DNA of 64,000 nt. Origin: Pseudomonadales bacterium (GTDB lineage: Bacteria; Pseudomonadota; Gammaproteobacteria; Pseudomonadales; Azotimanducaceae). The stretch covers positions 186,001 to 250,000 of the forward strand of contig JAWKZN010000003.1 of assembly GCA_041395945.1 (NCBI GenBank), given 5' to 3'. The notes under the pieces were generated by a model. It did not search any database. It was not told the DNA's origin and saw nothing but the letters and a program-made list of their open reading frames with translations. The position numbers and the translations under genes were made by a program. Below, piece by piece: positions 1-8,163 of this stretch. Each line of letters starts with the position of its first letter. The stretch's first letter is position 1.

Positions 1-1129
1 GGGCCCGATGACCGTGCGCGTCGAACCTGTCCGTTCCCTGCCGGGCGGCGTGCAGCGCCAGGGCAGGCTGGGAGAAAGTCTGCGGTGCCGAGTGGCGGGC
101 GGCAGAGGCGACTGCAGGGGCAGGTGCGGCAGCGGGACGCAGATCCCGCAGCGCCCGGTTCAATTTTCCGAACACGAAATCGTGCACGCCCCGGGTGTCC
201 CGGAAGCGGACCTCGTCTTTGGTCGGATGCACGTTCACATCCACATCCGCTGCCGGCAACTCCAGATAAAGAACAAAGAGGGGATGGCGGCCGTGGAAGA
301 GCACGTCCCGGTATGCCTGCCGGATGGCGTGCCCAACCAGCCTGTCCTTTACGGCACGTCCATTCACGAAGAAAAACTGCTGATCCGCCTGCCCTCGGGA
401 CAGGGTGGGCAGACCCACCCAGCCATGCAGCCGCAGGCCGGCAACCGATTCCTCGATCGGCACCGAACGCTCCGGAAAGTCCGGCCCCAGGACCCGGGCC
501 AGCCGCTGCTGCGGGTTGCCTGCGGGCAGGCTCAAGGTACCGCGGCCGCCGCCCTGCTGCAGCTCGAAGGCAACATCGAACCGGGCCAGACTCATGGTCC
601 GCACCACCCGCTCGATGTGGGCCTGCTCGGTGCGCTCCGCCTTGAGAAATTTGCGCCGGGCAGGCGTGTTGAAAAACAGATCCGCCACTTCCACCGTGGT
701 GCCCCGGGGGTGGGCGCGGGGTTCAAAAGCAACTTCCCGACCGCCTTCGATCTCGATGGCGAAGCCTTCCGGGGAAGTGTCGGTGCGACTGACAATGCGC
801 AGTCGCGCCACCGACGCCATGCTGGCCAGCGCTTCGCCGCGGAATCCCAGGCTCGCCACACCCTGCAGGTCTTCAGCGCTCGAGATCTTGCTGGTGGCGT
901 GCCGGCTCACCGCCAGACGCAGGTCATCCGGGTGAATGCCGCCGCCATCGTCGCGCACCGAAACCCGCTTCACACCACCCTGCTCGGCGCTGATCTCAAG
1001 CCGGGTGGCACCGGCATCCAGGCTGTTTTCGAGCAGCTCCTTGACGAGTGAGGCCGGTCGCTCGACGACTTCGCCGGCGGCGATCTGATTGGATACGAGA
1101 TCACTGAGCTGATGGATACGACTGGACAT
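1..1129 (-). CDS. mutL: DNA mismatch repair protein MutL, N-terminal part (runs off left edge)
   Basis: MutL links MutS mismatch recognition to strand incision and unwinding. Translating the minus strand from the ATG at 1129 gives about 376 codons with no stop before the window edge, so the C-terminal part lies outside. The GHKL ATPase motifs are in order: helix motif with VVERPASLVKELLENS, the DDGGGI nucleotide-binding loop, RHATSKI and GFRGEAL. It is the last visible gene of the minus-strand run nnr-tsaE-amiB-mutL, the usual gammaproteobacterial order. A short tandem repeat separates it from amiB. Identity is secure; the dimerisation domain cannot be checked. Confidence 0.96.
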   Translation of the reverse strand, partial: MSSRIHQLSDLVSNQIAAGEVVERPASLVKELLENSLDAGATRLEISAEQGGVKRVSVRDDGGGIHPDDLRLAVSRHATSKISSAEDLQGVASLGFRGEALASMASVARLRIVSRTDTSPEGFAIEIEGGREVAFEPRAHPRGTTVEVADLFFNTPARRKFLKAERTEQAHIERVVRTMSLARFDVAFELQQGGGRGTLSLPAGNPQQRLARVLGPDFPERSVPIEESVAGLRLHGWVGLPTLSRGQADQQFFFVNGRAVKDRLVGHAIRQAYRDVLFHGRHPLFVLYLELPAADVDVNVHPTKDEVRFRDTRGVHDFVFGKLNRALRDLRPAAAPAPAVASAARHSAPQTFSQPALALHAARQGTDRFDAHGHRA

Positions 1130-1150
1130 CGGGGCATTCTCGCAGACTGC

Positions 1151-1207
1151 GCGCACGGATGCGCGTAGGTGCGCACGGATGCGCGTAGGTGCGCACGGAT
1201 GCGCGTA
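1151..1207. repeat. 20-bp tandem repeat between amiB and mutL
   Basis: The 20-base unit gcgcacggatgcgcgtaggt occurs at 1151-1170 and 1171-1190 and a third copy breaks off after 17 bases at 1207, with no mismatch. It fills most of the 81-bp gap between the amiB stop and the mutL ATG. Function unknown; perfect copies suggest recent slippage-type expansion. Confidence 0.9.
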
Positions 1208-1210
1208 CTC

Positions 1211-2542
1211 TCAGCCGGCCGGAATGGTAATGACCTGTCCCAGCCGGATCACATCGCTGTGCATGCCGTTCACTTCCTTGATACGACGGGCGCTGGTGCC
1301 GTAGCGCACGGCAATCCCGGACAGGGTGTCTCCGCGGCCCACGGTATGGCGCTGGTCACCCTGCTCCCGGCGCCAGGCTACGAGGGTGCCCTCGGGCGCG
1401 CGCAGGGCGAGATAATCGCGCAGTCCGACAAAGAGCGCGTGTGCGACTTTCTCCTGGTAGGCGGAAGAGTTGAGCCTGCGGGCTTCGGGGGGATTCGATA
1501 TGAAGCCGGTCTCCACCAGAACCGACGGGATATCCGGTGATTTCAGCACCAGGAAGCCCGCCTGCTCCACCCGCTTCTTGTGCAGCCGGCCGATTTCGCC
1601 GAGCTGGCCTACGATCGCCTCACCCACTTCGATGCTCGATGCCCGGTTCGCGTCCATGGAGAGATCCATGATGACCTTGCGAACCAGGTCGTCTTTGTCG
1701 TCGAGGCTGACATTGCCGACGCCGCCGATCAGATCCGAAGCGTTTTCCTTTTCTGCCAGCCAGCGCGCTGATTCACTGGTAGCGCCATGATCCGACAGCA
1801 CGAACACCGAAGCGCCCGAGACGTCCCGACTTTTGAATGCATCCGCATGAATGGAGATGAACAGATCCGCCCGCGCCCGTCGTGCGACGGCCATGCGCTC
1901 CCGGTGTGCCAGGTAGTAGTCGCCGCGGCGCACCAGCACTGCCTGAAAACCTTCTGCGGCATCCACCTTGCGCTTGAGGCGGTCGGCAATCTTCATCACC
2001 ACGTCTTTTTCGCGGATACCATCGGGACCGATGGCGCCCGGGTCCTCACCGCCGTGACCGGCATCGATGGCGATCACCACATCGCGGCGACCGTCCGGCT
2101 TCGGCACCACTTTCTGCTCTTCCCGGGCAACACCGCTCTGGTACAGATCCAGCACCAGACGATGTCCGTAAGGGGCGACCGGATCCAGGGTGAAACTCTT
2201 CGGCTGCAGCGCCATGTTCAGATCGAGTACCACCCGGTAACCGGTGCCGCGGGGTGAACCGCGCAGCTGTTTCACCCGGTCCTGACTTTCACCTGCCAGA
2301 TTTCCATCAAAGCCCGGGGCCGCGCGCGTATCGCTGAGATCGATGACGACACGCCGGGGATTGTCCAGGGTGAACATTTCATACTGAACTGCCGCTGAAA
2401 TGTCGAACACCACCCGGGTGTAGTCAGGGGCTTCGTGCATGCGCACGCTTTCGAGCTCGCGCGTCTGTGTATGCGCCGGCAGGGCGGCCAGAGCGATCAA
2501 TGCGATGCTAAGTGTGAATGCTGACTTCAATACGCCGTCCAT
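1211..2542 (-). CDS. amiB: N-acetylmuramoyl-L-alanine amidase (AMIN + Amidase_3 + LysM)
   Basis: Periplasmic zinc amidase that cuts the peptide stem from N-acetylmuramate during daughter-cell separation. From the ATG at 2542 the protein (about 443 aa) opens with a signal peptide ending near LPAHTQT, followed by an AMIN domain, then the Amidase_3 catalytic domain with DAGHGGEDPGA, ISIHADAF and ETGFISN, and a C-terminal LysM (HTVGRGDTLSGIA). The frame stays open upstream to 2728, but that stretch has no signal-peptide character and lies inside tsaE. An AGG nine bases before 2542 supports this start; ATG 2548 is the alternative. It overlaps the tsaE 3' end by about 35 bases. Locus and LysM favour the AmiB type. 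Confidence 0.93.
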   Translation of the reverse strand: MDGVLKSAFTLSIALIALAALPAHTQTRELESVRMHEAPDYTRVVFDISAAVQYEMFTLDNPRRVVIDLSDTRAAPGFDGNLAGESQDRVKQLRGSPRGTGYRVVLDLNMALQPKSFTLDPVAPYGHRLVLDLYQSGVAREEQKVVPKPDGRRDVVIAIDAGHGGEDPGAIGPDGIREKDVVMKIADRLKRKVDAAEGFQAVLVRRGDYYLAHRERMAVARRARADLFISIHADAFKSRDVSGASVFVLSDHGATSESARWLAEKENASDLIGGVGNVSLDDKDDLVRKVIMDLSMDANRASSIEVGEAIVGQLGEIGRLHKKRVEQAGFLVLKSPDIPSVLVETGFISNPPEARRLNSSAYQEKVAHALFVGLRDYLALRAPEGTLVAWRREQGDQRHTVGRGDTLSGIAVRYGTSARRIKEVNGMHSDVIRLGQVITIPAG

Positions 2543-2942
2543 TGCCATCAACCTGAAGAAACACATCGACATCGGCCGCCGGCAGTCTGTCTTCCGCGCG
2601 CTCCGGCCACTCGATGAGTTTGATCGCATCCGCATCCAGCAACTCGTCGATACCGATGAAATCCAGTTCCTCACTGTCAACGATGCGATAGAAATCGAAG
2701 TGATAGACACTCCTGCCGTCCAGGTCATAGGGCTCGAGCAGTGTGTAGGTCGGGCTCTTCACCGCACCGCTGTGACCGAACCCTCGAAGTATGCCCCGCA
2801 CGAGGGTGGTCTTGCCAGCACCGAGCTGCCCGCGGAGGCAGACCAGCGCACTCTTTCCGAGCGTTGCGCCGAGCGCTTCACCGAAAGCGAGTGTCGCTGC
2901 TTCATCGGCAAGATAAGTCGCGGTTGAGGGTGGGCGTGACAT
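2508..2942 (-). CDS. tsaE: tRNA threonylcarbamoyladenosine biosynthesis ATPase TsaE
   Basis: TsaE is the ATPase partner of TsaB-TsaD in making t6A at position 37 of ANN-decoding tRNAs. The 144-aa product has the usual family length. It shows the Walker A loop GQLGAGKTTL near residue 41, then KSPTYTLLEPY and a YHFDFYRI segment typical of the family. Its ATG lies one base past the nnr stop, and its 3' end overlaps amiB, so the three are probably translationally coupled. Confidence 0.96.
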   Translation of the reverse strand: MSRPPSTATYLADEAATLAFGEALGATLGKSALVCLRGQLGAGKTTLVRGILRGFGHSGAVKSPTYTLLEPYDLDGRSVYHFDFYRIVDSEELDFIGIDELLDADAIKLIEWPERAEDRLPAADVDVFLQVDGNGRRIEVSIHT

Positions 2943-2943
2943 A

Positions 2944-4446
2944 TCAGCGCAGCAGCGTCATGAGGTGTGGCAGCAGATCTGTCGCCAGCAGACTGCGTTC
3001 GCCCACCTGTTTCACGGCAAGGTCAGCGGCACGACTGTGCAGGCATACACCGGTCAGTGCAGCCGTCTGCTCGTCCGCTCCCTGGGCCCAGAGACCGCCG
3101 ATAATCCCGGCGAGCACGTCGCCCATGCCGGCCGTCGCCATGCCCGGATTACCGTGTGCGCAGATCCCGAGCACAGCCGCCGATCCCGCCTGCTCCGGCG
3201 ACGCATCCGGGCACCCGGCCACCACGGTGCCCGCGCCTTTCAACACGGCGATACCGCCAACCCGCCGCGCCAGTCTGCACGCAGCCCCGGGTCGATCGGC
3301 CTGTATCCCGGCGCTCGACTCACCCAGCAGCCGTGCGGCCTCCCCCACATGAGGGGTGATCACGCAGGGTGCCGCGGGTGTGGCGCCCAGCTCGACCAGA
3401 CCATTGAGGCCATCCGCATCGATCACCACCCGCTTGCCCGTATCGAGTACTGCCTGGAGCAGTCGATGTCCCCAGTCATCCCGCCCCAGTCCCGGCCCCA
3501 GCACAAAGAGACTGGCCCGGGAGAAGGCCTCCGCCCGCTCAGTTTCCGAGTCCGCATCCACCACCATGAGTTCCGGGCGCCGCGAGAGTATGGCGTTGCG
3601 GTGCGCGCCGCGGGTCACCACCGTCACCATTCCCGCCCCACTGCGCAGTGCCGCCTCCGCCGCCATCAGCGGCGCGCCACCCATCGAGCGATCCCCGCCG
3701 ACCACAACCACATGCCCGAGCGCCTGTTTATAGGCGGCCGCGGTGCGTACCGGCAGCGGCCGCCATTCGAGCAGCGCAGACAGGGTCAGCCAGTTCACGC
3801 CCTGCAGCTGACGACGCGATGCCGCATCGACACCGAGATCTGCAAACACCACTTCACCGGCATGTTCCAGTCCGGCACCCGTGGTCAGGCCAATTTTCCG
3901 GCCGATGAAGGTGACGGTCACATCCGCCCGGACTGCCGCATCGACCACGGCGCCGGTATCCGCATTCACGCCGCTGGGAATGTCCACCGCCAGTACGGGC
4001 CGTCCGCTGGTATTGATGCGCGCCACGAGCGCAGCGAAGGGCGGGCGCAGCGCACCAGTCAGACCGGTACCCAGCAGCGCATCCACCACCACGTCTGCGG
4101 GTGGAAGCTCGCCGATCAGCGACACATCCCGGGGGTGCACGTCCCGCTCCAGCACCCAGTTTCTGGCGAGCAGCGCATCTCCTTTGAGCGCCCCGGCGCC
4201 GGTCTCGAGCACGTCTACCTCGAGCCCCAGGGCTCTGGCGAGGCCGGCGATGATGTAGCCGTCCCCGGCATTGTTGCCTTTACCACAGTAAACGGTCAGC
4301 GTGCGTGCCTGTGGCCAGCGGTGGATCAGCTCGTTGAATGCGGCACGACCCGCCCGCTGCATGAGTTCGAAGCCGGAGATCTCCAATGAATCGAGCGCCA
4401 GCCGATCGAGCGTCCGGCACTGCTCGGCGCTGTAGAGCTGGATCAT
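2944..4446 (-). CDS. nnr: Bifunctional NAD(P)H-hydrate epimerase / ADP-dependent NAD(P)H-hydrate dehydratase
   Basis: Repairs damaged nicotinamide cofactors: the N-terminal YjeF_N domain epimerises R-NAD(P)HX and the C-terminal carbohydrate-kinase-like domain dehydrates the S form using ADP. About 500 aa. The N-terminal half carries YCGKGNNAGDGY and VDALLGTGL; the C-terminal half carries GPGLGRDDWG, DADGLN and GNPGMATAGMGDVLAGI. Start ATG 4446 gives the typical MIQLYSAEQCRTLDR opening; the frame runs upstream to 4503 but those residues are not family-like. Divergent from queG across about 115 bp, which should hold both promoters. Confidence 0.95.
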   Translation of the reverse strand: MIQLYSAEQCRTLDRLALDSLEISGFELMQRAGRAAFNELIHRWPQARTLTVYCGKGNNAGDGYIIAGLARALGLEVDVLETGAGALKGDALLARNWVLERDVHPRDVSLIGELPPADVVVDALLGTGLTGALRPPFAALVARINTSGRPVLAVDIPSGVNADTGAVVDAAVRADVTVTFIGRKIGLTTGAGLEHAGEVVFADLGVDAASRRQLQGVNWLTLSALLEWRPLPVRTAAAYKQALGHVVVVGGDRSMGGAPLMAAEAALRSGAGMVTVVTRGAHRNAILSRRPELMVVDADSETERAEAFSRASLFVLGPGLGRDDWGHRLLQAVLDTGKRVVIDADGLNGLVELGATPAAPCVITPHVGEAARLLGESSAGIQADRPGAACRLARRVGGIAVLKGAGTVVAGCPDASPEQAGSAAVLGICAHGNPGMATAGMGDVLAGIIGGLWAQGADEQTAALTGVCLHSRAADLAVKQVGERSLLATDLLPHLMTLLR

Positions 4447-4562
4447 CCGGTTTGCGCCGCGCCTGCTGTGCACTTTCTCAACTCCTGCAATAACTCCGGA
4501 CACCGACGATTATACTGAGCCTTCACGGCGGCGCTGTCCGCTACACTCTTCCAGTCGAAGCC

Positions 4563-5684
4563 ATGGATTATCAGCAACTCAGGCAGGACATCCTCGGCTG
4601 GGGCAAGGAACTCGGCTTTCAGCAGCTCGGCATCACCGATATGGATGTGTCTGCCGAAGCGCCGCGTCTGCGTGCGTGGCTGGCCCGGGGCTTCCAGGGC
4701 GACATGGGTTACCTCGAACGCAACCTGGACAAGCGCCTGCAACCCGAATCCCTGGTACCCGGTACCTGCCGGGTGATCAGCGCCCGTATGGACTACTTCG
4801 ACAGCGACAGTCAGCCACTGCGCATCCTTGAGGACGCCTCGCTCGCCTATGTGTCCCGCTACACGCTCGGCCGCGACTATCACAAGGTGGTGCGGCGTCG
4901 ACTCGCACAACTCGGACGCCGGATCGACGCCGCGGCACAGGATATCGATCACCGCTATCGCGCATTCACCGATTCCGCCCCGGTACTGGAAAAGGCCCTT
5001 GCCGCCCGGGCCGGACTCGGCTGGATCGGCAAACACACCCTGCTGCTCAACCGCAGCGCCGGATCCTGGTTTTTCCTCGGCGAGCTCTATACCAATCTGC
5101 CGTTGCCGGTGGACACCCCGGCTGGTGATGGCGGTGAACCGGAGGATCACTGTGGCGCCTGTAAAGCCTGCATGACCGTGTGTCCGACCGACGCCATCAT
5201 CGCCCCGCGGCAGCTCGACGCACGACGCTGCATTTCCTATCTCACCATCGAACACCGTGGTGTGATTCCCGAAGCGCTGCGCGCTGCGATGGGCAATCGC
5301 ATCTTCGGCTGCGACGACTGCCAGCTTTACTGCCCCTGGAATCGGTTCGCTGCTGACACCACCGAAACCGATTTCCGCCCGCGTGTCGGCGCAGGCGCAC
5401 TCGCAGGGGCGGATCTGCTGAGCCTGTTCCGCTGGAGTGAGAGTGAATTTCTGCAGCACACGGAAGGTTCGGCCATCCGCCGCATCAGCTACGAGCAGTG
5501 GTCGCGCAATCTGGCCATCGCACTGGGCAACGGGCCCGTCAGCGAAGCGGCCATCGCCCTGCTGCACGCACGACGCGTGGATGCCAGCGCGCTGCTGGCG
5601 GAGCACATCGACTGGGCAATCGCCCGGTTGAGCGGAGGCAGCGGCACAGCCAACCACCAGAGTGACCCCAGTCGGGTGTCCTAG
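4563..5684 (+). CDS. queG: Epoxyqueuosine reductase QueG
   Basis: Cobalamin- and iron-sulfur-dependent enzyme of the last step of queuosine synthesis, reducing epoxyqueuosine to queuosine in tRNA wobble positions. The 373-aa protein has the usual length. Two 4Fe-4S motifs are visible: CGACKACMTVCPTDA near residue 196 and GCDDCQLYCPWN further on, with the intervening RRCISYLTIEHRG. A GAAG precedes the ATG at 4563. It faces orn convergently across about 117 bp that hold no clear terminator. Confidence 0.96.
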   Translation: MDYQQLRQDILGWGKELGFQQLGITDMDVSAEAPRLRAWLARGFQGDMGYLERNLDKRLQPESLVPGTCRVISARMDYFDSDSQPLRILEDASLAYVSRYTLGRDYHKVVRRRLAQLGRRIDAAAQDIDHRYRAFTDSAPVLEKALAARAGLGWIGKHTLLLNRSAGSWFFLGELYTNLPLPVDTPAGDGGEPEDHCGACKACMTVCPTDAIIAPRQLDARRCISYLTIEHRGVIPEALRAAMGNRIFGCDDCQLYCPWNRFAADTTETDFRPRVGAGALAGADLLSLFRWSESEFLQHTEGSAIRRISYEQWSRNLAIALGNGPVSEAAIALLHARRVDASALLAEHIDWAIARLSGGSGTANHQSDPSRVS

Positions 5685-5801
5685 GTGTGGCGCCTGATTA
5701 AGCAGCAATGCCTCAGAACTTCTCGCAGCCGTCGCTGCAGGGCGCGATCCGAAGGCAATACGGGTTGTATCGGCGGGGTCGCAAGGCGGCAATGACTGAA
5801 A

Positions 5802-6356
5802 TCAGTTCGTGCTCGCCGTTTCGGTCTTCAGAAAATGGGTCCGATAGTAGCGCAGCTCCTCAATGGACTCGCGGATGTCGGCAAGCGCAGTGTGGGCGTT
5901 CTGCTTGGTGAAACCGCCCATGAGATCGGGCCGCCAGCGCCGCGCGAGTTCCTTCAAAGTGCTCACATCGATGTTGCGATAGTGCAGGTGCGCTTCCAGC
6001 ACCGGCATGTAGCGCACGAGGAAGCGTCGATCCTGCCAGATCGTATTGCCGCACAGGGGGGATGCATTTTTCTCGACGTGGCGTTCGAGGAAGGCCAGTG
6101 TCTGTGCTTCGGCTTCCACCGTGGACACCGGCGATTTGCGCACCCGCTCGAGCAGACCGGATGCGGCGTGATGGGTCTGATTCCAGTCATCCATGCCGGC
6201 GAGGATCGACTCAGGCTGATGCACGGCGAGCGCCGGACCTTCCGCAATCAGATTCAGATCCCCATCGGTGATCAGTGTGGCGATCTCAATGATCACATCC
6301 CGCTCCGGGTCGAGTCCGGTCATCTCCAGATCCATCCAGACGAGATGCGCGCTCAT
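5802..6356 (-). CDS. orn: Oligoribonuclease
   Basis: 3'-to-5' exonuclease that degrades di- to penta-ribonucleotides, including the pGpG produced from c-di-GMP. That is relevant here because fimX-like and diguanylate cyclase genes share the window. The 184-aa protein belongs to the DEDDh family: D9 and E11 in WMDLEMTGLDP, a central GNTIWQDRRFL segment, and HTALADI supplying the catalytic His and Asp. Conserved neighbour of queG in Gammaproteobacteria. Confidence 0.97.
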   Translation of the reverse strand: MSAHLVWMDLEMTGLDPERDVIIEIATLITDGDLNLIAEGPALAVHQPESILAGMDDWNQTHHAASGLLERVRKSPVSTVEAEAQTLAFLERHVEKNASPLCGNTIWQDRRFLVRYMPVLEAHLHYRNIDVSTLKELARRWRPDLMGGFTKQNAHTALADIRESIEELRYYRTHFLKTETASTN

Positions 6357-6413
6357 GCCGGTCCGCTCATGTCAGTAAAGGACATCTCAGATACCATACC
6401 GGCCGCCACAGGT

Positions 6414-6420
6414 GAAGGAG
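6414..6420 (+). promoter_or_regulatory. Strong Shine-Dalgarno implying a non-ATG start for rhdA
   Basis: The sequence gaaggag is followed by a 7-base spacer and then ATT at 6428 in the rhdA frame. No ATG, GTG or TTG occurs in that frame between the upstream stop (6413-6415) and the GTG at 6476. The SD position therefore points to initiation at ATT. Confidence 0.5.
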
Positions 6421-6427
6421 CAGACCC

Positions 6428-7246
6428 ATTTCCGATGCAACGCTGATCGATCTGCCGATACTGCAGTCGCGGATCGTGCGACCCGACGACCGCATGAGGC
6501 TCATCCATATTACGGATGCGGCCGCCTATCAGCAGCATCATCTGCCCGGCGCCCTGCTGGTGGAGCCACGGGAACTCGTGGACGGCACGCCACCAGCCAG
6601 CGGTCGCCTGCCATCCCTCGAGCGACTGGAGGCGCTGTTCTCCCGGCTGGGGCATGAGGCGAACCTCGACTATGTGCTTTACGACGACGAGGGCGGTGGC
6701 TGGGCGGGCCGTTTCGCCTGGACCCTCGATGTGATCGGCGAGCGACGCTGGCAGTATCTCGACGGCGGCATTCACGCCTGGGCCGAAGCAGGGGGTGAGT
6801 TGACCTCCGGACCCTGCCACTATCCGAACGCAACCGAAGTCAGTCTGCACCTCGACCGCACACCCGTCGCGGAGATCGAGGATGTACTGGCCACCATCGA
6901 CGATCCACAGCAGATCGTCTGGGACGTGCGTTCCCGGGAGGAGTTTCTGGGACAACGAAAAACAGCCGCCCGGGCCGGACACGTTCCCGGGGCTGTGCAT
7001 CTGGACTGGGTGCTGCTGAAAGATCCGCAGCGCGCGCTGCGGCTGACCGAGAATGTCAGCGCCCTGCTCGACGCCCACGGCATCGATCCGGCAAAGCGGA
7101 TCATCACCCACTGCCACACCCACCATCGCTCGGGGCTCTCCTACATGATCGGCCGCCTGCTCGACTTTCCCGATATCCGCGCCTATCACGGCTCCTGGTC
7201 GGAATGGGGGAACCGGGACGACACGCCGGTGTCGGTGACGCCATGA
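6428..7246 (+). CDS. rhdA: Thiosulfate sulfurtransferase (rhodanese), RhdA type
   Basis: Two-domain rhodanese moving sulfane sulfur to cyanide or other thiophilic acceptors. The inactive N-terminal domain has YDDEGGGWAGRF; the C-terminal domain carries the active loop HCHTHHRSG with the catalytic Cys, close to the Azotobacter RhdA loop as I remember it. The tail WSEWGNRDDTPV also matches that subgroup. Starting at the GTG at 6476 would remove the first strand of the N-terminal domain. The in-frame codons from ATT 6428 (ISDATLIDLPILQ...) restore it and sit 7 bases after a strong SD, so ATT 6428 is chosen. The stop overlaps the psd ATG (ATGA), as in the Pseudomonas rhdA-psd pair. Confidence 0.85.
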   Translation: MSDATLIDLPILQSRIVRPDDRMRLIHITDAAAYQQHHLPGALLVEPRELVDGTPPASGRLPSLERLEALFSRLGHEANLDYVLYDDEGGGWAGRFAWTLDVIGERRWQYLDGGIHAWAEAGGELTSGPCHYPNATEVSLHLDRTPVAEIEDVLATIDDPQQIVWDVRSREEFLGQRKTAARAGHVPGAVHLDWVLLKDPQRALRLTENVSALLDAHGIDPAKRIITHCHTHHRSGLSYMIGRLLDFPDIRAYHGSWSEWGNRDDTPVSVTP

Positions 7247-8079
7247 GCCGCATCGCCGTGGCCCTCCAGCGCATAGCGCCGCAACATGGTCTGTCCCGGC
7301 TGGCCGGTGCCCTGTCCCGGTCCCGCACACCCTGGCTGAAACGCGCGCTGATCCGCACCTTCACCAGCCTCTACGCTGTCAACATGAGCGAAGCGGTCCG
7401 GGAGAAACTCGACGATTACACGAGCTTCAACGATTTCTTCACCCGGGCGCTGAAGCCCGGCGCGAGGCCCCTGCCGGGAGATCAGATGATCGCCGTGAGT
7501 CCCGCAGACGGCACGATCAGCCAGGCAGGACGCATCGAAACCGGTCGACTGCTCCAGGCCAAAGGCAGCGCCTACGAACTGCGCACCCTGATCGGCGAAT
7601 CCGCCGACCGCTTCAATGGGGGCACCTTCGCCACCATCTATCTGGCTCCGAAGGACTATCACCGGGTGCATCTGCCGGTTGCCGGCCGGCTGCGGAAAAC
7701 CCGGGCCATTCCCGGTGCACTTTTCTCGGTGAATGCCGCGACCGAGGCGGAAATCCCCAGTCTGTTTGCCCGCAATGAACGGCTGGTCTGCGAGTTCGCC
7801 ACGGCTCACGGCGATCTGCTGGTGGTGCTGGTGGGTGCGATGGTGGTCGCCAGCATAGAAACGGTCTGGGGATCGCCGCTGTCGCCTTATGCTCGTGAAG
7901 AGGCGACGATTCACGAGGGTCCTGCGCTACCGCGCGGGGCGGAAATCGGCCGCTTTCTCGTCGGCTCCACCGCCATCGTCTGCATGCAGCCCGGGCGGGC
8001 GAAGCTGGCGTTCGGTATCCGCAGCGGCGTAAGCGTGAAAATGGGCCAGCCGCTGCTGAGTCTCCGCTCGGGCGGCTGA
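7243..8079 (+). CDS. psd: Phosphatidylserine decarboxylase proenzyme
   Basis: Inner-membrane pyruvoyl enzyme converting phosphatidylserine to phosphatidylethanolamine. From the ATG at 7243 (4-base overlap with rhdA) the protein is about 278 aa. Family signatures include FNDFFTRALKPGARPL, SPADGTISQAG and YLAPKDYHRVHLP. The self-cleavage site is FLVGSTAIV, whose Ser becomes the pyruvoyl group. The frame is open upstream to 7204, but those codons lie inside rhdA. Translation is likely coupled to rhdA. Confidence 0.96.
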   Translation: MSRIAVALQRIAPQHGLSRLAGALSRSRTPWLKRALIRTFTSLYAVNMSEAVREKLDDYTSFNDFFTRALKPGARPLPGDQMIAVSPADGTISQAGRIETGRLLQAKGSAYELRTLIGESADRFNGGTFATIYLAPKDYHRVHLPVAGRLRKTRAIPGALFSVNAATEAEIPSLFARNERLVCEFATAHGDLLVVLVGAMVVASIETVWGSPLSPYAREEATIHEGPALPRGAEIGRFLVGSTAIVCMQPGRAKLAFGIRSGVSVKMGQPLLSLRSGG

Positions 8080-8082
8080 AGC

Positions 8083-8150
8083 GCCCGCGGCGAAAAAAAG
8101 CCCGCGGCGAAAAAAAAAAGCCCGGGGCGAAAAAAAGTCCGCGGCGGCGC
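8083..8150. repeat. GC-core/poly-A tandem repeat between psd and epmA
   Basis: Three successive units of a gcccgcggcg-like core followed by 7, 10 and 7 A residues begin at 8083, 8100 and 8120, and a fourth core without the A run starts at 8137. The array fills the 84-bp gap between convergent psd and epmA. Read on the minus strand each GC block precedes a T run, so it may serve as a multi-part terminator for epmA, although no long hairpin is obvious. Confidence 0.8.
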
Positions 8151-8163
8151 TAACAGACCGCGA

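Noticed and set aside
2965..4389. Plus-strand open frame of about 470 codons opposite nnr
   Set aside because: Antisense to a clearly assigned bifunctional repair enzyme; composition rich in His, Arg and Gly, with no family features.
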